Of a stretch of 64,000 nt of DNA, positions 36,101-47,000 are shown piece after piece (position 1 is the first letter of the stretch; every line of letters begins with the position of its first letter). The translations under genes and the position numbers were made by a program. A model generated the notes under the pieces. The model saw only the letters and a program-made list of their open reading frames with translations. It had not been told where the DNA came from and searched no databases. Source of the stretch: Diadema setosum (taxonomy: Eukaryota > Echinodermata > Echinoidea > Diadematoida > Diadematidae). The DNA lies in assembly GCA_033980235.1 (NCBI GenBank), contig CM067075.1, positions 24,623,061 to 24,687,060 of the forward strand, given 5' to 3'.

Positions 36101-37013
36101 CTCTGGTCTGGAAAAGAAGGCGCTCTTAAAATATTATCCTTCTTCTCCAATTTCTAACTTTCTATGATAAACATTGATGTATTGCTGAATGACAGAAATT
36201 TGGCAATTCAGTTTTCATCCTGGGCCAATGCTGGAAGGAGCACATGGAAAACAAATTCAGAAATTAGTGAAGTCATTGTGGGTTTTGTGAACATTTAATG
36301 AACCAAAGTCAATCTGACAGACTGTGTTTCAGAGTTTGCTCCATCACTATGACAGAGAAAATACGCAGTCATTGTGGCATGCAGTTATGCAATACTTACT
36401 TCACAGGTGAGTTTGGTTTATCTTTGGTTAGCTCTGTTGGCACTATTGTTCTTCCTTCCACAACCACTTCGTGAATGTCAAGGTGTTCCAGATATGATGG
36501 CTGAAAATCTGTGGTAACTTTGTCAAGTTTTTCTTTCTGCAAAGATGTTTGATCGTCAGCTGTTTTTGAAGAACCTTTCTCTTTCTTTTTTTGCTTTTGA
36601 CTCTTATTTGTCTGTTTATTCTGTGACTGTCCTGCCGAGTCAGACTTGGACTTAACTGAGCGAGCCTTCCTCTCGCCCTCTCCACCAATCGATGCACTCT
36701 CTGCAGGGCTCGGTCCGCTTTGCCCTGAATTTGGTACAACTTGCTCCACTATAGTCCTGTTGTTACCTCTGGAACCACTTGCATTTGTGACATTATTCTC
36801 ACCAGAGTTCAGTGACGGTGGAAACATAATGAGCCCGAACACACCAAACAAGACTGGTAGAAACATCACCGCAGCAATTCTCACGCACTTATTCTCCGCC
36901 ACGGCACCCCGCCCCTTAGCCCGGCCGGAGCCGCTGGACGGCCGGTCCTGCTCGGTTCGTGGTGCGTGCTCCCGCTTTGGCCCTTTCCCGGAGCGTTTTA
37001 CTGGTTTCGGCAT
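28410..37013 (-). CDS. Type II membrane prolyl-4-hydroxylase-like 2OG/Fe(II) dioxygenase (6 exons)
   Basis: Exons: 36400-37013, 34867-35054, 33849-34037, 30386-30499, 29429-29567, 28410-28593; they join in frame to 475 residues plus stop. Residues 1-43 are basic and cytosolic, about 44-65 form a membrane anchor (VMFLPVLFGVFGLIMF), then two N-glycosylation sequons (NVT, NRT) and a lysine/serine/glutamine-rich stem to about 165. The catalytic domain covers about 205-420: VYQYEGFLSD start, iron ligands H335-x-D337 and H399, and K409 ten residues after the distal histidine, the usual 2-oxoglutarate-binding position. Such enzymes hydroxylate prolines in the ER lumen with Fe(II), 2-oxoglutarate, O2 and ascorbate; the substrate here is unknown. 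There is no EF-hand pair as in P4HTM and no KDEL ending. The start is the first ATG after an in-frame TAA. Confidence 0.88.
29429..29567 (-). CDS. P4H-like exon 5: distal histidine and 2OG lysine
   Basis: Reads ELGVSVKPKRGRAVVWNNMD, then QSVHKAAAVINGHKFILQR. The histidine of SVH and the lysine ten residues on are the third iron ligand and the 2-oxoglutarate anchor. Acceptor TTTAG, donor GTAAAT. Confidence 0.96.
30386..30499 (-). CDS. P4H-like exon 4: HxD iron motif
   Basis: Reads GYKTHTDCILDNADKRDRFA, then TILVYLQDVQEGGETQFP. HTD supplies two iron ligands; R-F/L-A-T-x-L-x-Y-L-x-D-V-x-x-GGET-x-F-P is the P4H family signature. Acceptor CTCAG, donor GTTGGT. Confidence 0.96.
31212..31905 (-). 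mobile_element. 0.7 kb TIR element, copy B (inverted)
   Basis: Reverse-complement copy of 10672-11373, including the AAAAATCCATGTCTGGCGAC segment and the same inverted ends. It lies in P4H-like intron 3. Confidence 0.78.
32077..33131. mobile_element. TIR element with DR1 array and GGAC tract, copy 3
   Basis: Diverged copy of the same family, in P4H-like intron 3. Its tract includes GGACGTAC variants. It is flanked by a poly-A run on one side and (AT)n on the other. Confidence 0.86.
33849..34037 (-). CDS. P4H-like exon 3
   Basis: Reads TTCLNSSFSSQLKSFLTWSY, then FEERVFQATGLSPANGGKFQ and ITSYPQGIG. The TGL...Q-x-x-x-Y pattern is the standard lead into the iron site of P4H domains. Acceptor TTCCAG, donor GTAAAT. 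Confidence 0.92.
34867..35054 (-). CDS. P4H-like exon 2: start of catalytic domain
   Basis: Reads VYQYEGFLSDRECAGLMKVH, the usual beginning of a P4H domain (aromatic-x-x-x-FLSxxEC), then a helical region to SLKDFTEG. Acceptor TTCCAG, donor GTATGA. Confidence 0.92.
35078..35196. repeat. 58-bp tandem duplication
   Basis: ACGCAGAAAAAAAAACA through GAAAGCTGGGTATG and ATATTTTACTTGTA is present twice, just upstream of P4H-like exon 2. Confidence 0.8.
36400..37013 (-). CDS. P4H-like exon 1: N-terminus, membrane anchor, stem
   Basis: 204 codons plus two bases. Starts MPKPVKRSGKGPKRE, with ATG at 37013. Contains the hydrophobic anchor, sequons and a low-complexity lysine-rich stem (QKQKKKEKG). Donor GTAAGT at 36399; unspliced reading would stop at the TAA inside that donor. 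Confidence 0.9.
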
Positions 37014-37337
37014 CGTGAAAATGGAGCTCGAATTCGACAAAGTGATAAATTTCAGGAAAACAGATTAGTCTGGAACGCTCGTCATCATGCCAAGCAGGTG
37101 ATTTTTACGAAGACTAATGCGCTACAGCCTTATACAAAACAACATTTCGTGTACTCACATCAGCTTACGAGATATATAGTCACTAGTATTCTGAATGTGT
37201 CTTGTCTGCTACAAGCCGTGGCCTACGACGACGCCCATCCACAAAACTCGGCCCACTCCTGCTGTGGCGACAACCACCAAACAAAGTCGGCCACGAGTTT
37301 ATTCGCCCAATCCATCCATCGTGGATCTTTACTACTT

Positions 37338-37733
37338 AGTAAAGGGATGATCGGCCCTAGTTTTGGTTGGGTTCAGGACTCTCGTTTTAACTTTTGCGAG
37401 ATAATTAGAAACTACTTTAATGAAATATTGAAGAAGGTACAATTCTATGAGAAATTAAAAGTTTATTTGATAAAAATCAGTTTTGAAATGGCTGAAATAT
37501 CCAAAAATAAAGTAAAACGAAAAAGTGGTCCTATGAGGTCCCACCTTTGATGGGACCATTTTGTTTTTCTGAATATCTCAACCATTTCACAATCGATTTT
37601 CAAAAAATAAACTTTTAATTCTTCTCTGAATTTTAAACTATTTAACATTTCATAGAAGTGGCTTTTAAATATCTTGCAAAAAGTTAAAATCTGAATCCCC
37701 ATTCTAACCAAAAGTATCTTTCATCCCTTTAAC
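37338..37733. mobile_element. Foldback element, copy 3
   Basis: Same family, about 330 bases upstream of the P4H-like start codon. Arms GTTTTGGTTGGGTTCAGGA and its diverged complement. Confidence 0.78.
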
Positions 37734-38152
37734 CTCGTCAGATGTACTGAAAGTCGTTTTCTCAGTCTCCAATTTCCAGTTTGTTCGATCTAAACCACCA
37801 TAGTTGTAGTAGTAGTAGTAAAAGTAGCACTAGTAGTAGTTGTAGTAGGAGGAGGTTGTTGTAGTAGTGGTATACTTATAGTAATAGTTGTAGTCTACTA
37901 GCAGTTGTTGTTGTTGTTTTAAGTTTACCATGCTTTCAGCTGGAATGAATATAATTCTAATTTCTAATATTTTCTTTCATCATTCTTTGTTTCCCCAGAC
38001 TATACTCCCCATGGTATGGGAAGCTTATTTTCCATCAGTAACTTACTCCTAGGTAGCTGGTCCGTGGCATTTTACAGGTCCACAGGTACTGATTTGAGAG
38101 AGAAATAATGTGTAGTAAGATTTCTTTAAAGACCCTAAGGCCATTGTAGGTT

Positions 38153-38360
38153 AAAATTTCATTTCATTTCATTTATTTCATTTCCAACAACATTTTCATA
38201 CACAAAATAACACAACATCAATGCAATGTAGTAACAAAGAAAAATACATGAAGTTGACAATACTACGCATCACAAAAGCAAAGTAAACAATGAAAATTGA
38301 ATTGAAACTAAAGTTGCAGGAAATGGAGGAGACATGCAAAAAAGCTAAGCTTGTATTTTA
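38153..38360 (-). repeat. Possible retroposon 3' end
   Basis: On the minus strand the segment ends in (AAATG)n repeats after sequence that recalls 3' regions of non-LTR retroposons. No reverse transcriptase frame is present, so the call is weak. Confidence 0.3.
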
Positions 38361-39225
38361 CAGTCTCCTCGTCGACAAAAAGACTAAATAACATCAAAAA
38401 GCAATTAGCTAGACATAATATAAAAGGTGTACAACACATACAGACCTATACATATAATCAAACAAACAAACAGACGAACAAACAAACAGACGAACAAACA
38501 AACACAAGCAACCTCTCTTGTAAAGAGAAAGAGAGAGAGAGAAAAAAAACGCAGTAAAGGAAAAAGAGGAAAAGGGGAAATTATTTTGAAAGAAGAAACA
38601 GAAAGAGACAAGAGGACAGGGAAAGGCGAGAAAGGAGAAGAGATGAAAGGTCTATACCAGCACACGCGAATTTCGAGGCTGGACGTGAGGAGATGATGAG
38701 TGTTATATGCGATCGATGGAAGTAAACATGGTTTGGGCATCAATGACTGCCCATTTTCAATGTTGACCATAACCCTTCAAAACAGTATACATTAAAGAAT
38801 GATAACGTGTAAGCGAACGGAGTATGTATAAGATAACGAAAGAGTAAATTAATGCGTGACTGAATAGATTGATGATTTAACAGGTATCATAAATGAAACG
38901 AACACACATAGTTACTATAAATGTGCATAGGCCTATATTATTGATGCACAGACACTATATTTCTTTATTTATGTATCTTTCATCCATTAATTATGATATT
39001 CATATACATTCATTTCTCCATTTTTATGTATTCACTCATTTACAATGCTTGAAAGTATTCCGTGTAGGTTGGCCTGATGCAAGAATGCACATGTCGAACC
39101 ACATCATACGATATAGCACTAGAGTGTCAAAATTCATTATTGTTGTCATATCCCAGTTGCTGCATGTGATGTATCTTTTTATTTCTCTCTCTTCCTCCCC
39201 CTCTTGCTCTTTCTCCCTCCCTCTA
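38361..39225. other. Intergenic, low complexity
   Basis: Contains imperfect (AAACAAAC/AGACG) and purine-rich stretches at 38455-38650. Frames here are low-complexity and not convincing. Confidence 0.5.
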
Positions 39226-39292
39226 TCTGTTTATCTATTTATCTATCTATCTATAACTATCTATCTGTCTATCTATCTATCTATCTATCTAA

Positions 39293-39364
<72 letters not shown>

Positions 39365-39365
39365 T
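39226..39365. repeat. (ATCT)n microsatellite
   Basis: About 30 near-perfect tetramer units, purest in the second half. It lies between the P4H-like and ADAM genes. Confidence 0.97.
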
Positions 39366-39731
39366 TGTATATTATAAGGATAGATAGATAAGAACAATGC
39401 GTTTGTAATTCAGTGGAGGAAACCCCTATATATTGATTGATGAATCCCATAAAAGTTGACTATATAGTTAAGTTTCCTAACCAAACCCTATGCATGAAAT
39501 AGGCAATTAATTTACGTATGAATATACAATGTATCTATATATATCATAGGCAAAAGTGATTGGAAGTCCACGTGTTGGTACAATAATATCACAAATAGGA
39601 CAGGACTCAAGAAATGTATCATGCTTTCAATACCAACAGGTTTAATTGTGTGTTCTTAAAAAGCTGTTGATTGACAGCATAATACATTTCTCGAGTTCTG
39701 TTCTATTTTTATATCATATAAATGTATATAC

Positions 39732-39736
<5 letters not shown>

Positions 39737-39809
<73 letters not shown>
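39737..39809. repeat. (AT)n microsatellite
   Basis: Pure alternating AT of about 70 bases. Confidence 0.97.
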
Positions 39810-39810
<1 letters not shown>

Positions 39811-40267
39811 TATATGGATGTATATGTGTATGTGTGTAGGCCTATGTTTGTATGAATGTTGTTATAATGAAATTTGTGTTATCTTGTCATGAATTAATTT
39901 GAATATTGTTTATTTGAAAAAAAGAAAGACAAAAGATTGACAAGAACAAAAAAAAAATAGTTTTTATTGAGCATCACCACTTTAGACCCACTTGAATTCA
40001 AGTAGATGCTATTCAGACTCATTCTATTGTGCCATAATATATAGATACTGATAGCCAATGTACATTGTATAAGGAAACGAAATTAGACCGGAGGCAAAAA
40101 AAAGTGAAGAGCAGTATAAGAGAATCACGTGGTCCGATTGTTGTATCGAAACTACTGAATGGAAAGCATGCAGCGAAACCTTGTACTTTCGACAAGAGAT
40201 AATAATGATTATTTATCCAGGGTATAGCCTCTTCGTTGTTGCTTCTGCTCTACCAGAGGGCCCTGCC

Positions 40268-40392
40268 ATTATTATTATCATCATTGTTCTTCTTCTTCTT
40301 CTTCTTATAATTATTATTATTATCATTGTTATTATTAATATTATTATTATTTTTTTTATTACTTTTATCATTGTCATCCTCATCATCATAGA
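40268..40392. repeat. (ATT/ATC/CTT)n trinucleotide tract
   Basis: Imperfect trinucleotide repeats, next to the SINE-like copy. Confidence 0.9.
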
Positions 40393-40396
40393 ATAA

Positions 40397-40518
40397 CCAG
40401 GTATCCACTTATACACCTGGGTCGGGAGCGACATGGTGGGTAAAAACATCTTGTCCAAGTACGTATTAGCATTGGGCGGGAATCGAACTCGGGTCCTCCG
40501 ATTGGGAGTCGGGAGTCC
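40397..40518 (-). mobile_element. tRNA-derived SINE-like sequence
   Basis: On the minus strand, GGACCCGAGTTCGATTCCCG contains a polymerase III B-box (GTTCGATTCC), preceded by an anticodon-arm-like ACTCCCAATC and followed by a non-tRNA tail ending in AAGTGGATACCTGG. It is not a functional tRNA: the 5' half is missing or too diverged. Confidence 0.6.
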
Positions 40519-40883
40519 AAAAAAAAAAAAAGACAAGGCAAGAAGACAAGAGAGAGAGAGAGAGAGAGAGAGAGAAGGAGGGAGGGAGGTGAAAGAGAGA
40601 GAATGACAGAGTGTGGGATAGACGAGGTGCTGTTGCGTAGACTATTGACCGTAATTCATTCAAGTCCATCACCCACAAAAGAAAATCTCACATTATCTTT
40701 TCTCTTCTTCACGTTCACATTGACTTTGTTATTAAGAGCAATAAGAAAAAAAAGGAAGTCATTTCGAAGCTTCTGTGAAATAAATAAACTTATAAGACAG
40801 TGATGAAGCAAAAGTAATTTCTCATTTCTTTTATATATTTTTTTTAATCTAAAGCAGAAAATGATAGTTTAAAGCAGGTAGGC

Positions 40884-40888
<5 letters not shown>

Positions 40889-40978
<90 letters not shown>
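40889..40978. repeat. (AT)n microsatellite
   Basis: Alternating AT interrupted once by GTAG. Confidence 0.97.
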
Positions 40979-40981
<3 letters not shown>

Positions 40982-41253
40982 ATAATACTCAATATGCATG
41001 TTGATAACTAGTTATGAAATCTTACAATGCACCGTACAAGGTCATAGTTAAAATCTAAAGTAATGAAGTTTTTGTTTCTTAATCAAAATGAAGAGAAATC
41101 GAATGCAAAGTGTGTATAAGTGAAGGGGAGACATTATAGATTGGAGGCGGATGACATCATCTTATCTAATTTGTATATGTAATTCACCGGTACTGCTTTG
41201 TGAAAGCTCGTTAAATTAAAATCCCACAACTTTCTCATTTTTGTCATTCTTTT

Positions 41254-41607
41254 AAGCGATGGCACAGTTTCAGTTGAGTTGGGACTTGAGGTTTAATGAA
41301 ATATGGAAGAATATAATATACCATTCTAAGAGAAATTCAAAGTTCATTATTGTTGATTTTGAAATGGTTGAGATATCCAAAACAAAGCGATCCTAATAAA
41401 AGTTGGGACCCACATTTTCTTAGGATCGCTTGTTTTACTTTGTTTTTGGATATCTTATATACCACCATTTCAAAACTAATTTTCCTCAAATAAACTTTGA
41501 TTTCCCATTAGAATCCTACTCTTTAACATTTCATAAAGTGGTTTTTAAGCATCTCCCAAAATGTTAAAGGCAGAATCCTCACCTCAACAATACTACCCTC
41601 TCTTTAA
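41254..41607. mobile_element. Foldback element, copy 4
   Basis: Same family, with central AGCGATCCTAATAAAAGTTG and its complement. Arranged near copy 5 as at 11.5-12.3 kb. Confidence 0.78.
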
Positions 41608-41653
41608 GGCAGGTTCACTGACCTGTTTGTTTGCTTGTTTCCTGTACGCTGTC

Positions 41654-42058
41654 AGCTTAAAGTGATGATATAGTTTTGGTTGAGATTTCGGATTCTGACT
41701 TTAAACTTTTTGCGAGATAATTTAAAACCACTTATAAGACATTAAAGAGAATACAATATTCTAAAAATGAATTCAAAATTTGTTTATTGAAAATGGTCTT
41801 GAGGTTGCTGAGGTATCCAAAAACAAAGTAAAGCAAAGTGGTCTGAATAAAAGTTGGGTCCCACCTTTATTAGGGTTTCTTTCTCTCTTTTTTATGTGGA
41901 TATCTCAGCCATTTCAAAACCAATTGTCATCAAATAAATTTTGAATTCCTCTTAGAATTGTATGCTTTTTCATATTCATAAGAGCTTTCTTACTATCTCA
42001 CCAAAAGTTGGATACCTGAAGCCCCATCTCAACCAAAACTATAACCATCCCTTTTAAT
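41654..42058. mobile_element. Foldback element, copy 5
   Basis: Same family; arms GTTTTGGTTGAGATTTCGGA and its diverged complement. Confidence 0.78.
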
Positions 42059-42370
42059 TAATTGGAAGTAAGAGTGCACATGCATGGATATCATCAAATG
42101 CGGTGTATGTTTTGTCAGCTTAAATGTGTTATTCAACAAATCTTTAAAGTTTTAATTATCTGACCTGTATGGTTCTATTATGCTGCCAATGTCTCTGATA
42201 TAAGCAATTATTGAAAAAAAAAATGTTGTTTGAAGATCATAGAAAGAGTAGATTTTCCATGTTTAACAATTTTATAAACTTTCAAACACGTTTGACAAGT
42301 TATTCAAACTAATCCATCACAATTATAAAGCCCTGTAAGATGTTCATACGGGTGTCTGTTTTAGCGACTC

Positions 42371-42374
42371 TCTC

Positions 42375-42415
<41 letters not shown>
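42371..42415. repeat. (CT)n microsatellite
   Basis: About 20 CT units. Confidence 0.95.
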
Positions 42416-42418
<3 letters not shown>

Positions 42419-43447
42419 GATCTTCATCTCTCTTTGCCTCCAGTATAATATTTATATCTCAGTCTCTCCCAACATAATATTTCTTTTTTTTTTCAATTTT
42501 TCATTTGATATTCATTTGGAAAATACGCAGAGACACATCATTGAATGCTCGTATCCAGTTGTAACTTTAATAGAACTATAGATGTGGAGTGGACGACCGG
42601 AACGACAGAACAAAGCAATAAACTTTTATGTACATTGACGACGACACCAGCGTTGTTTCACATCTTCATCCAGAAGCAAATTTTTACTTTCCAAGATGAA
42701 AAACACAGAAAAAATACAATTCGTAAGGCTGTTTTTTGCTATATAAATGTTAGAATGTATTTTGGGTGTTTTGTAGCACTATATCGAGGTAAATTTCGTA
42801 AATTAGTTCCTTGGTTTAGTTAGAAAATAATGTTCGGCTTGACGTAAGATATTGACGGAATTTTGACATTGGGAGGTAATCTCTTTCATAATTATCTTCA
42901 AGGTAAAGTGACTTTCCACATAAAATCAGAAATGCAAACACCTGAATATGCCCATGACGTGGTTAAGCCAGTTACAGACTACAAAATAGAACACTAAAAA
43001 TAGCAATATGGGTTGCTACCTATAAATGGTGATTCACCTGCTTACCAAATTTCAAATTTAAACTACAATGATATGATCAAAGTTTACTACCTAGAATAAT
43101 GTCACTTCCGAGCAATTTATATCTTTTTTATTATTGAAAATATCTATAATATATTGTCATTGTAATTATATAGCATCTTGTGATTATTTTGACGTAGAAC
43201 ATTTTGCACAGACTTTCCAATGGATATTGGAATAGCGTAACTGTGTGGACATACCTACAAAATTAGAATTCAAACCAAGACTGAAGTTAAATCACTGACT
43301 TGCGTTGTAATAAGCATAGTATTATAATATGCAAATGTCACCTGAATTTCATTAATGGAAGGTGATAGTGTATCTTACACATTAAATTGTTTCGTTAGCA
43401 TGATGCGAAGATTATGAAAGTTTATAATATTATCATTTCACAACTAC

Positions 43448-43636
43448 TGCAATGCATTCCCATTATAATGAACACGGTTATAACGAAATTCCGGTTACAA
43501 CGAAGTAAAAATTCAGGCTGCACAATTATCCGCTCTTTGTTCTTTATTGTTTATTTGTTCGGTTATAACGAAATTTTGATATAACGAAAGAAAATTGCCG
43601 GACCCGAGGACTTCCTCATAACGGGAGTCCACTGAA
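43448..43636. mobile_element. Possible pogo/Tigger-like remnant
   Basis: Repeated GGTTATAACGAAATT motifs, with an end reading CAGTGGACTCCCGTTATGAG on the minus strand and a looser match at the other end. The style resembles pogo/Tigger MITEs. The inverted repeat is imperfect. Confidence 0.45.
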
Positions 43637-43910
43637 TTCAATATCATATTGTCAAGGCGAAGTATATAGCCGATAAGACATGCTTTGTGTTCTTTGGTAA
43701 AAATCGACGGATTTTTGTTTTGTGTTTTCGTCTTAACAAACGTAATAATTCTAACAGTCCTTTTGCCCATTATATTAAATTTTGCAAACGTTGTCATAAA
43801 GCTCATATCTGTGTTATCAATGTGACTTATCACAAAATCCAATGACGTTCAGATTTCTATATTTTCCGTCATATCATTCCATACCAGATTTAACTTTTGA
43901 TGGAAATCTG

Positions 43911-44057
43911 GGGCCTGTTTCATAAAACTTGTCATCAGTGACAAGTTGTCATAGATGTGACAAGCTACTGAAATCCTTGCATATGATTGGCTGAGAGAAA
44001 ATTTGTCATAGAAATGTGGCAGTTGTCACTGATAACAAGTTTTATGAAACAGGCCCC
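43911..44057. mobile_element. GTTTCATAAA hairpin element
   Basis: GGGCCTGTTTCATAAAACTT and its complement flank a 147-base hairpin that also pairs inside (ATCAGTGACAA). It lies in the region between the P4H-like and ADAM genes. Confidence 0.75.
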
Positions 44058-47000
44058 TAGTTCACTGGGACCATGACCCTAGTGTATTAATGACATTAAA
44101 GGGAAAAAAAGCTACATATTATGAACAAGCTATGAAACATTAGATCAAAGTTGTTCTTACTTTTTGGTTTAAATCAAATTAAGTCACTTCGAAGCCGGTC
44201 ACTTATACGGTTGTGGAACTTGCGAAAAGCACTGTCTTATGATATAACAATAATGTAACTACACAAAATCAGTTATAATGTAGGCTGTTTTCTATTCACT
44301 CAAAAGACCAGAAAATGGCAGGTCATAATCTTTCTGAAGTGTGATGTCGACTGATATTATTATCTCTTACTTAGGAATGTCCAGATTAAGGTAGCTTAAG
44401 CTCGCACTTTATAAGGACAAATTCACCTTAATAAGAATGTGAATTGAATGAACGCAGCAATATCAGTAGAACATATTAGTGAGAGTTTGAGGAATATCGG
44501 ACCATCTGTTCAAAGATGTATGAATTTCTAAAGTTTTGCTTAGTTACTGCTGGACGAGGAGACTATACTACAGGTTATGATGTCACACGTGTAAAACAAC
44601 ATAGGAAAATATAAAGAAATTCAGCAAAATTTCACTCTTTCAAAAATGTACACATTCACTCGTCTTGTTTCTGCGGTATGTTAAGGGTAATATCATTCCT
44701 CCTGCCTTCTGAATGAAGCAAGTCAGGTGCTCTTTTCACACGTCAGAAAAGTGGAAATATGTTGACATATCTTTATATTTTCTTTATATCGTTCTACACA
44801 GTCATGTGACATCACTTGAAGCTGTAGTAGTCTTCTCATCCAGCGATAACGGCACTGAAAAAAAAAATCATAATAATAACTTTTGAACAGGTTCTTCGAT
44901 TTTCCTCAAACTTTAACTGATGATTGTGTCCTACTAATATTGCTGCATATTCTCCATTCACATGTACAAGCTATATTAAGGTGAACTTGTCCTTTAACTT
45001 GTGAGAGAATCAAAGTGTAGGAAACATCAACTGGAATTAACACACGCACACATCAAATACGTAATATATACAGCTGGTATCTCAACACCGCGATCGAAAC
45101 TTGGAACATTTTTTTTTTTTCACTGCTGCATTAGACACATTGCAATATATACAAATAACCTGTTTCTTGTAGTATAAATCTGATAGTCAAAGCAAAAAGA
45201 TACCATGGTCTGCGCACAGACCAAACATACAAAAATGCAAGTCAGTCGTTTGAAACTGCTGAACGATCATGGTGACAGATTTAGTACATTACTGGACTAG
45301 TGACCACCACAGAACTATTTCACAAGTTGATCAATGGATACAATCGGGTGAGCTTTTAGAAAATAAAGTTTATTTTGTTTTTTTAAGTGCGTTTAGCTAT
45401 AGAAAATTAGAAGAGCCATTGCTTTTGATTTTACGCGTATTTGATGGACAATCTTTATACGTCCAAAAGTTTATTTATTTTCTGATTTGATTGAAAAAAA
45501 GAAAGATACAAAAGAGGGGAGTATTTCATTATTTTTATTTTGAAAAGTAGATGTTATTTCATAGATGAAACCGCCAAGCAATGGAAATTTATATGCTAAA
45601 ATGTGCTCTTTATTCCTTTAGAGAGAATAAATAGATTTTCTACTGGCAGTCCGCATGATGACTATTAATGTTGTGAAGACATTTGCGAAGAGAAATGTTT
45701 ATTATCCCTTATATTTCTACCAGCATTGCTTCGACAACAATCTTTGTTGCCAGACCAGGAAAATATATATACCGAAACCTATTTCCATGCAACAACACCA
45801 ATCGTAATATTTTGCAATGGATACACTTAAAACAGGGAAAAGGAATTTAAGATGTGAATTTCAAAAAAAAAAAAAAAATAGACATCAACACACTCATTAG
45901 GAGACGTGTGGTAATAATCGATAATTAAACATTATTTACTCGTCATCATAATTTTTGTTATTATAGTTTAAATTTTCTTCATCTAAGTAAACGAGACGAT
46001 TTCTTTGTATTGACAACAACTAACATTAGTAATGTCTAATCACAAACATTAATTTCGGTATAAAAAGCGTATAAAAGGCCTCGGCCATTAATGTGTATAT
46101 TGTTGGTTTTCTTTGTGTGCAAGTATCAAAGTGTGCATGTGGTTGGTTTTTTTTTTTGTGTGTGTGTGATCACAATACATCTATCCATATATACTAAGTA
46201 TCTATCTATTACACTAACTATAAGTATATATCTAATGCTATATCTCTCCTTTCATCCCTCTTTCTATGCATATATACATATTCATTCTTGTTATGTAGCT
46301 GTATGTTATGTATGTGTGTACTGTGTGTGTATGCATGTGTGTATGGACTAGAGGATGTTTTCATCTGTATGTAGGCCAAGTTGATATAATATATATTTGG
46401 AATATTTATATTGAAAGCACATGTTACATAATTCAATATTCGACACGATAATCTTATAATATAAAAATCAAATCAGAAATAAGGCAAGTTAAAATATCTT
46501 ATAAGAAACACTCTGAAAGAAAAAGTCCAATATGCGATTCACGTCCATTAGCACTGACAATAATAATGATATAGAAAGTGATACATTTGTCCTGTCCGTG
46601 ACTTAAGGTGATGATAATTATGATATATAATATAGTAGATCATAAGTATTCATATATTAGCGTCATACGTTTTGTCATCCAATTGTGAAGGTGATTTATG
46701 AACACATTAGTCAAGGCATTGCGTCAAATGCTGAGCACCCATCGGCTGATTTATAACATCTTCAAAAAGTAGACTACCATCTGTTGATATGATATATGGA
46801 ATACTATTATACGCGACCAAAACTTGTCCAAAACGATCCTTTCCTCGCCTATCGTGTAAGTATGATTTACTCACTGACTATATATATACCTGGAATCATG
46901 TCATTGATGTTTATTGACACCAAACAAAATTAATGATCGTCTTCACAATGACACTTGCCCGCGGTCTTATATATGCATGTAATGCAACCAACGAATGATA

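Noticed and set aside
37014..37040. Longer N-terminus for the P4H-like protein starting at 37040
   Set aside because: The codon there is TTG, and no ATG lies between it and the upstream in-frame stop. The ATG at 37013 is used.
40397..40518. Functional tRNA gene
   Set aside because: A B-box is present but no full cloverleaf can be drawn and the sequence runs into a SINE-type tail.
42545..42823. 92-residue plus-strand frame
   Set aside because: No recognisable motif, no splice context and AT-rich codon use like the surrounding intergenic DNA.
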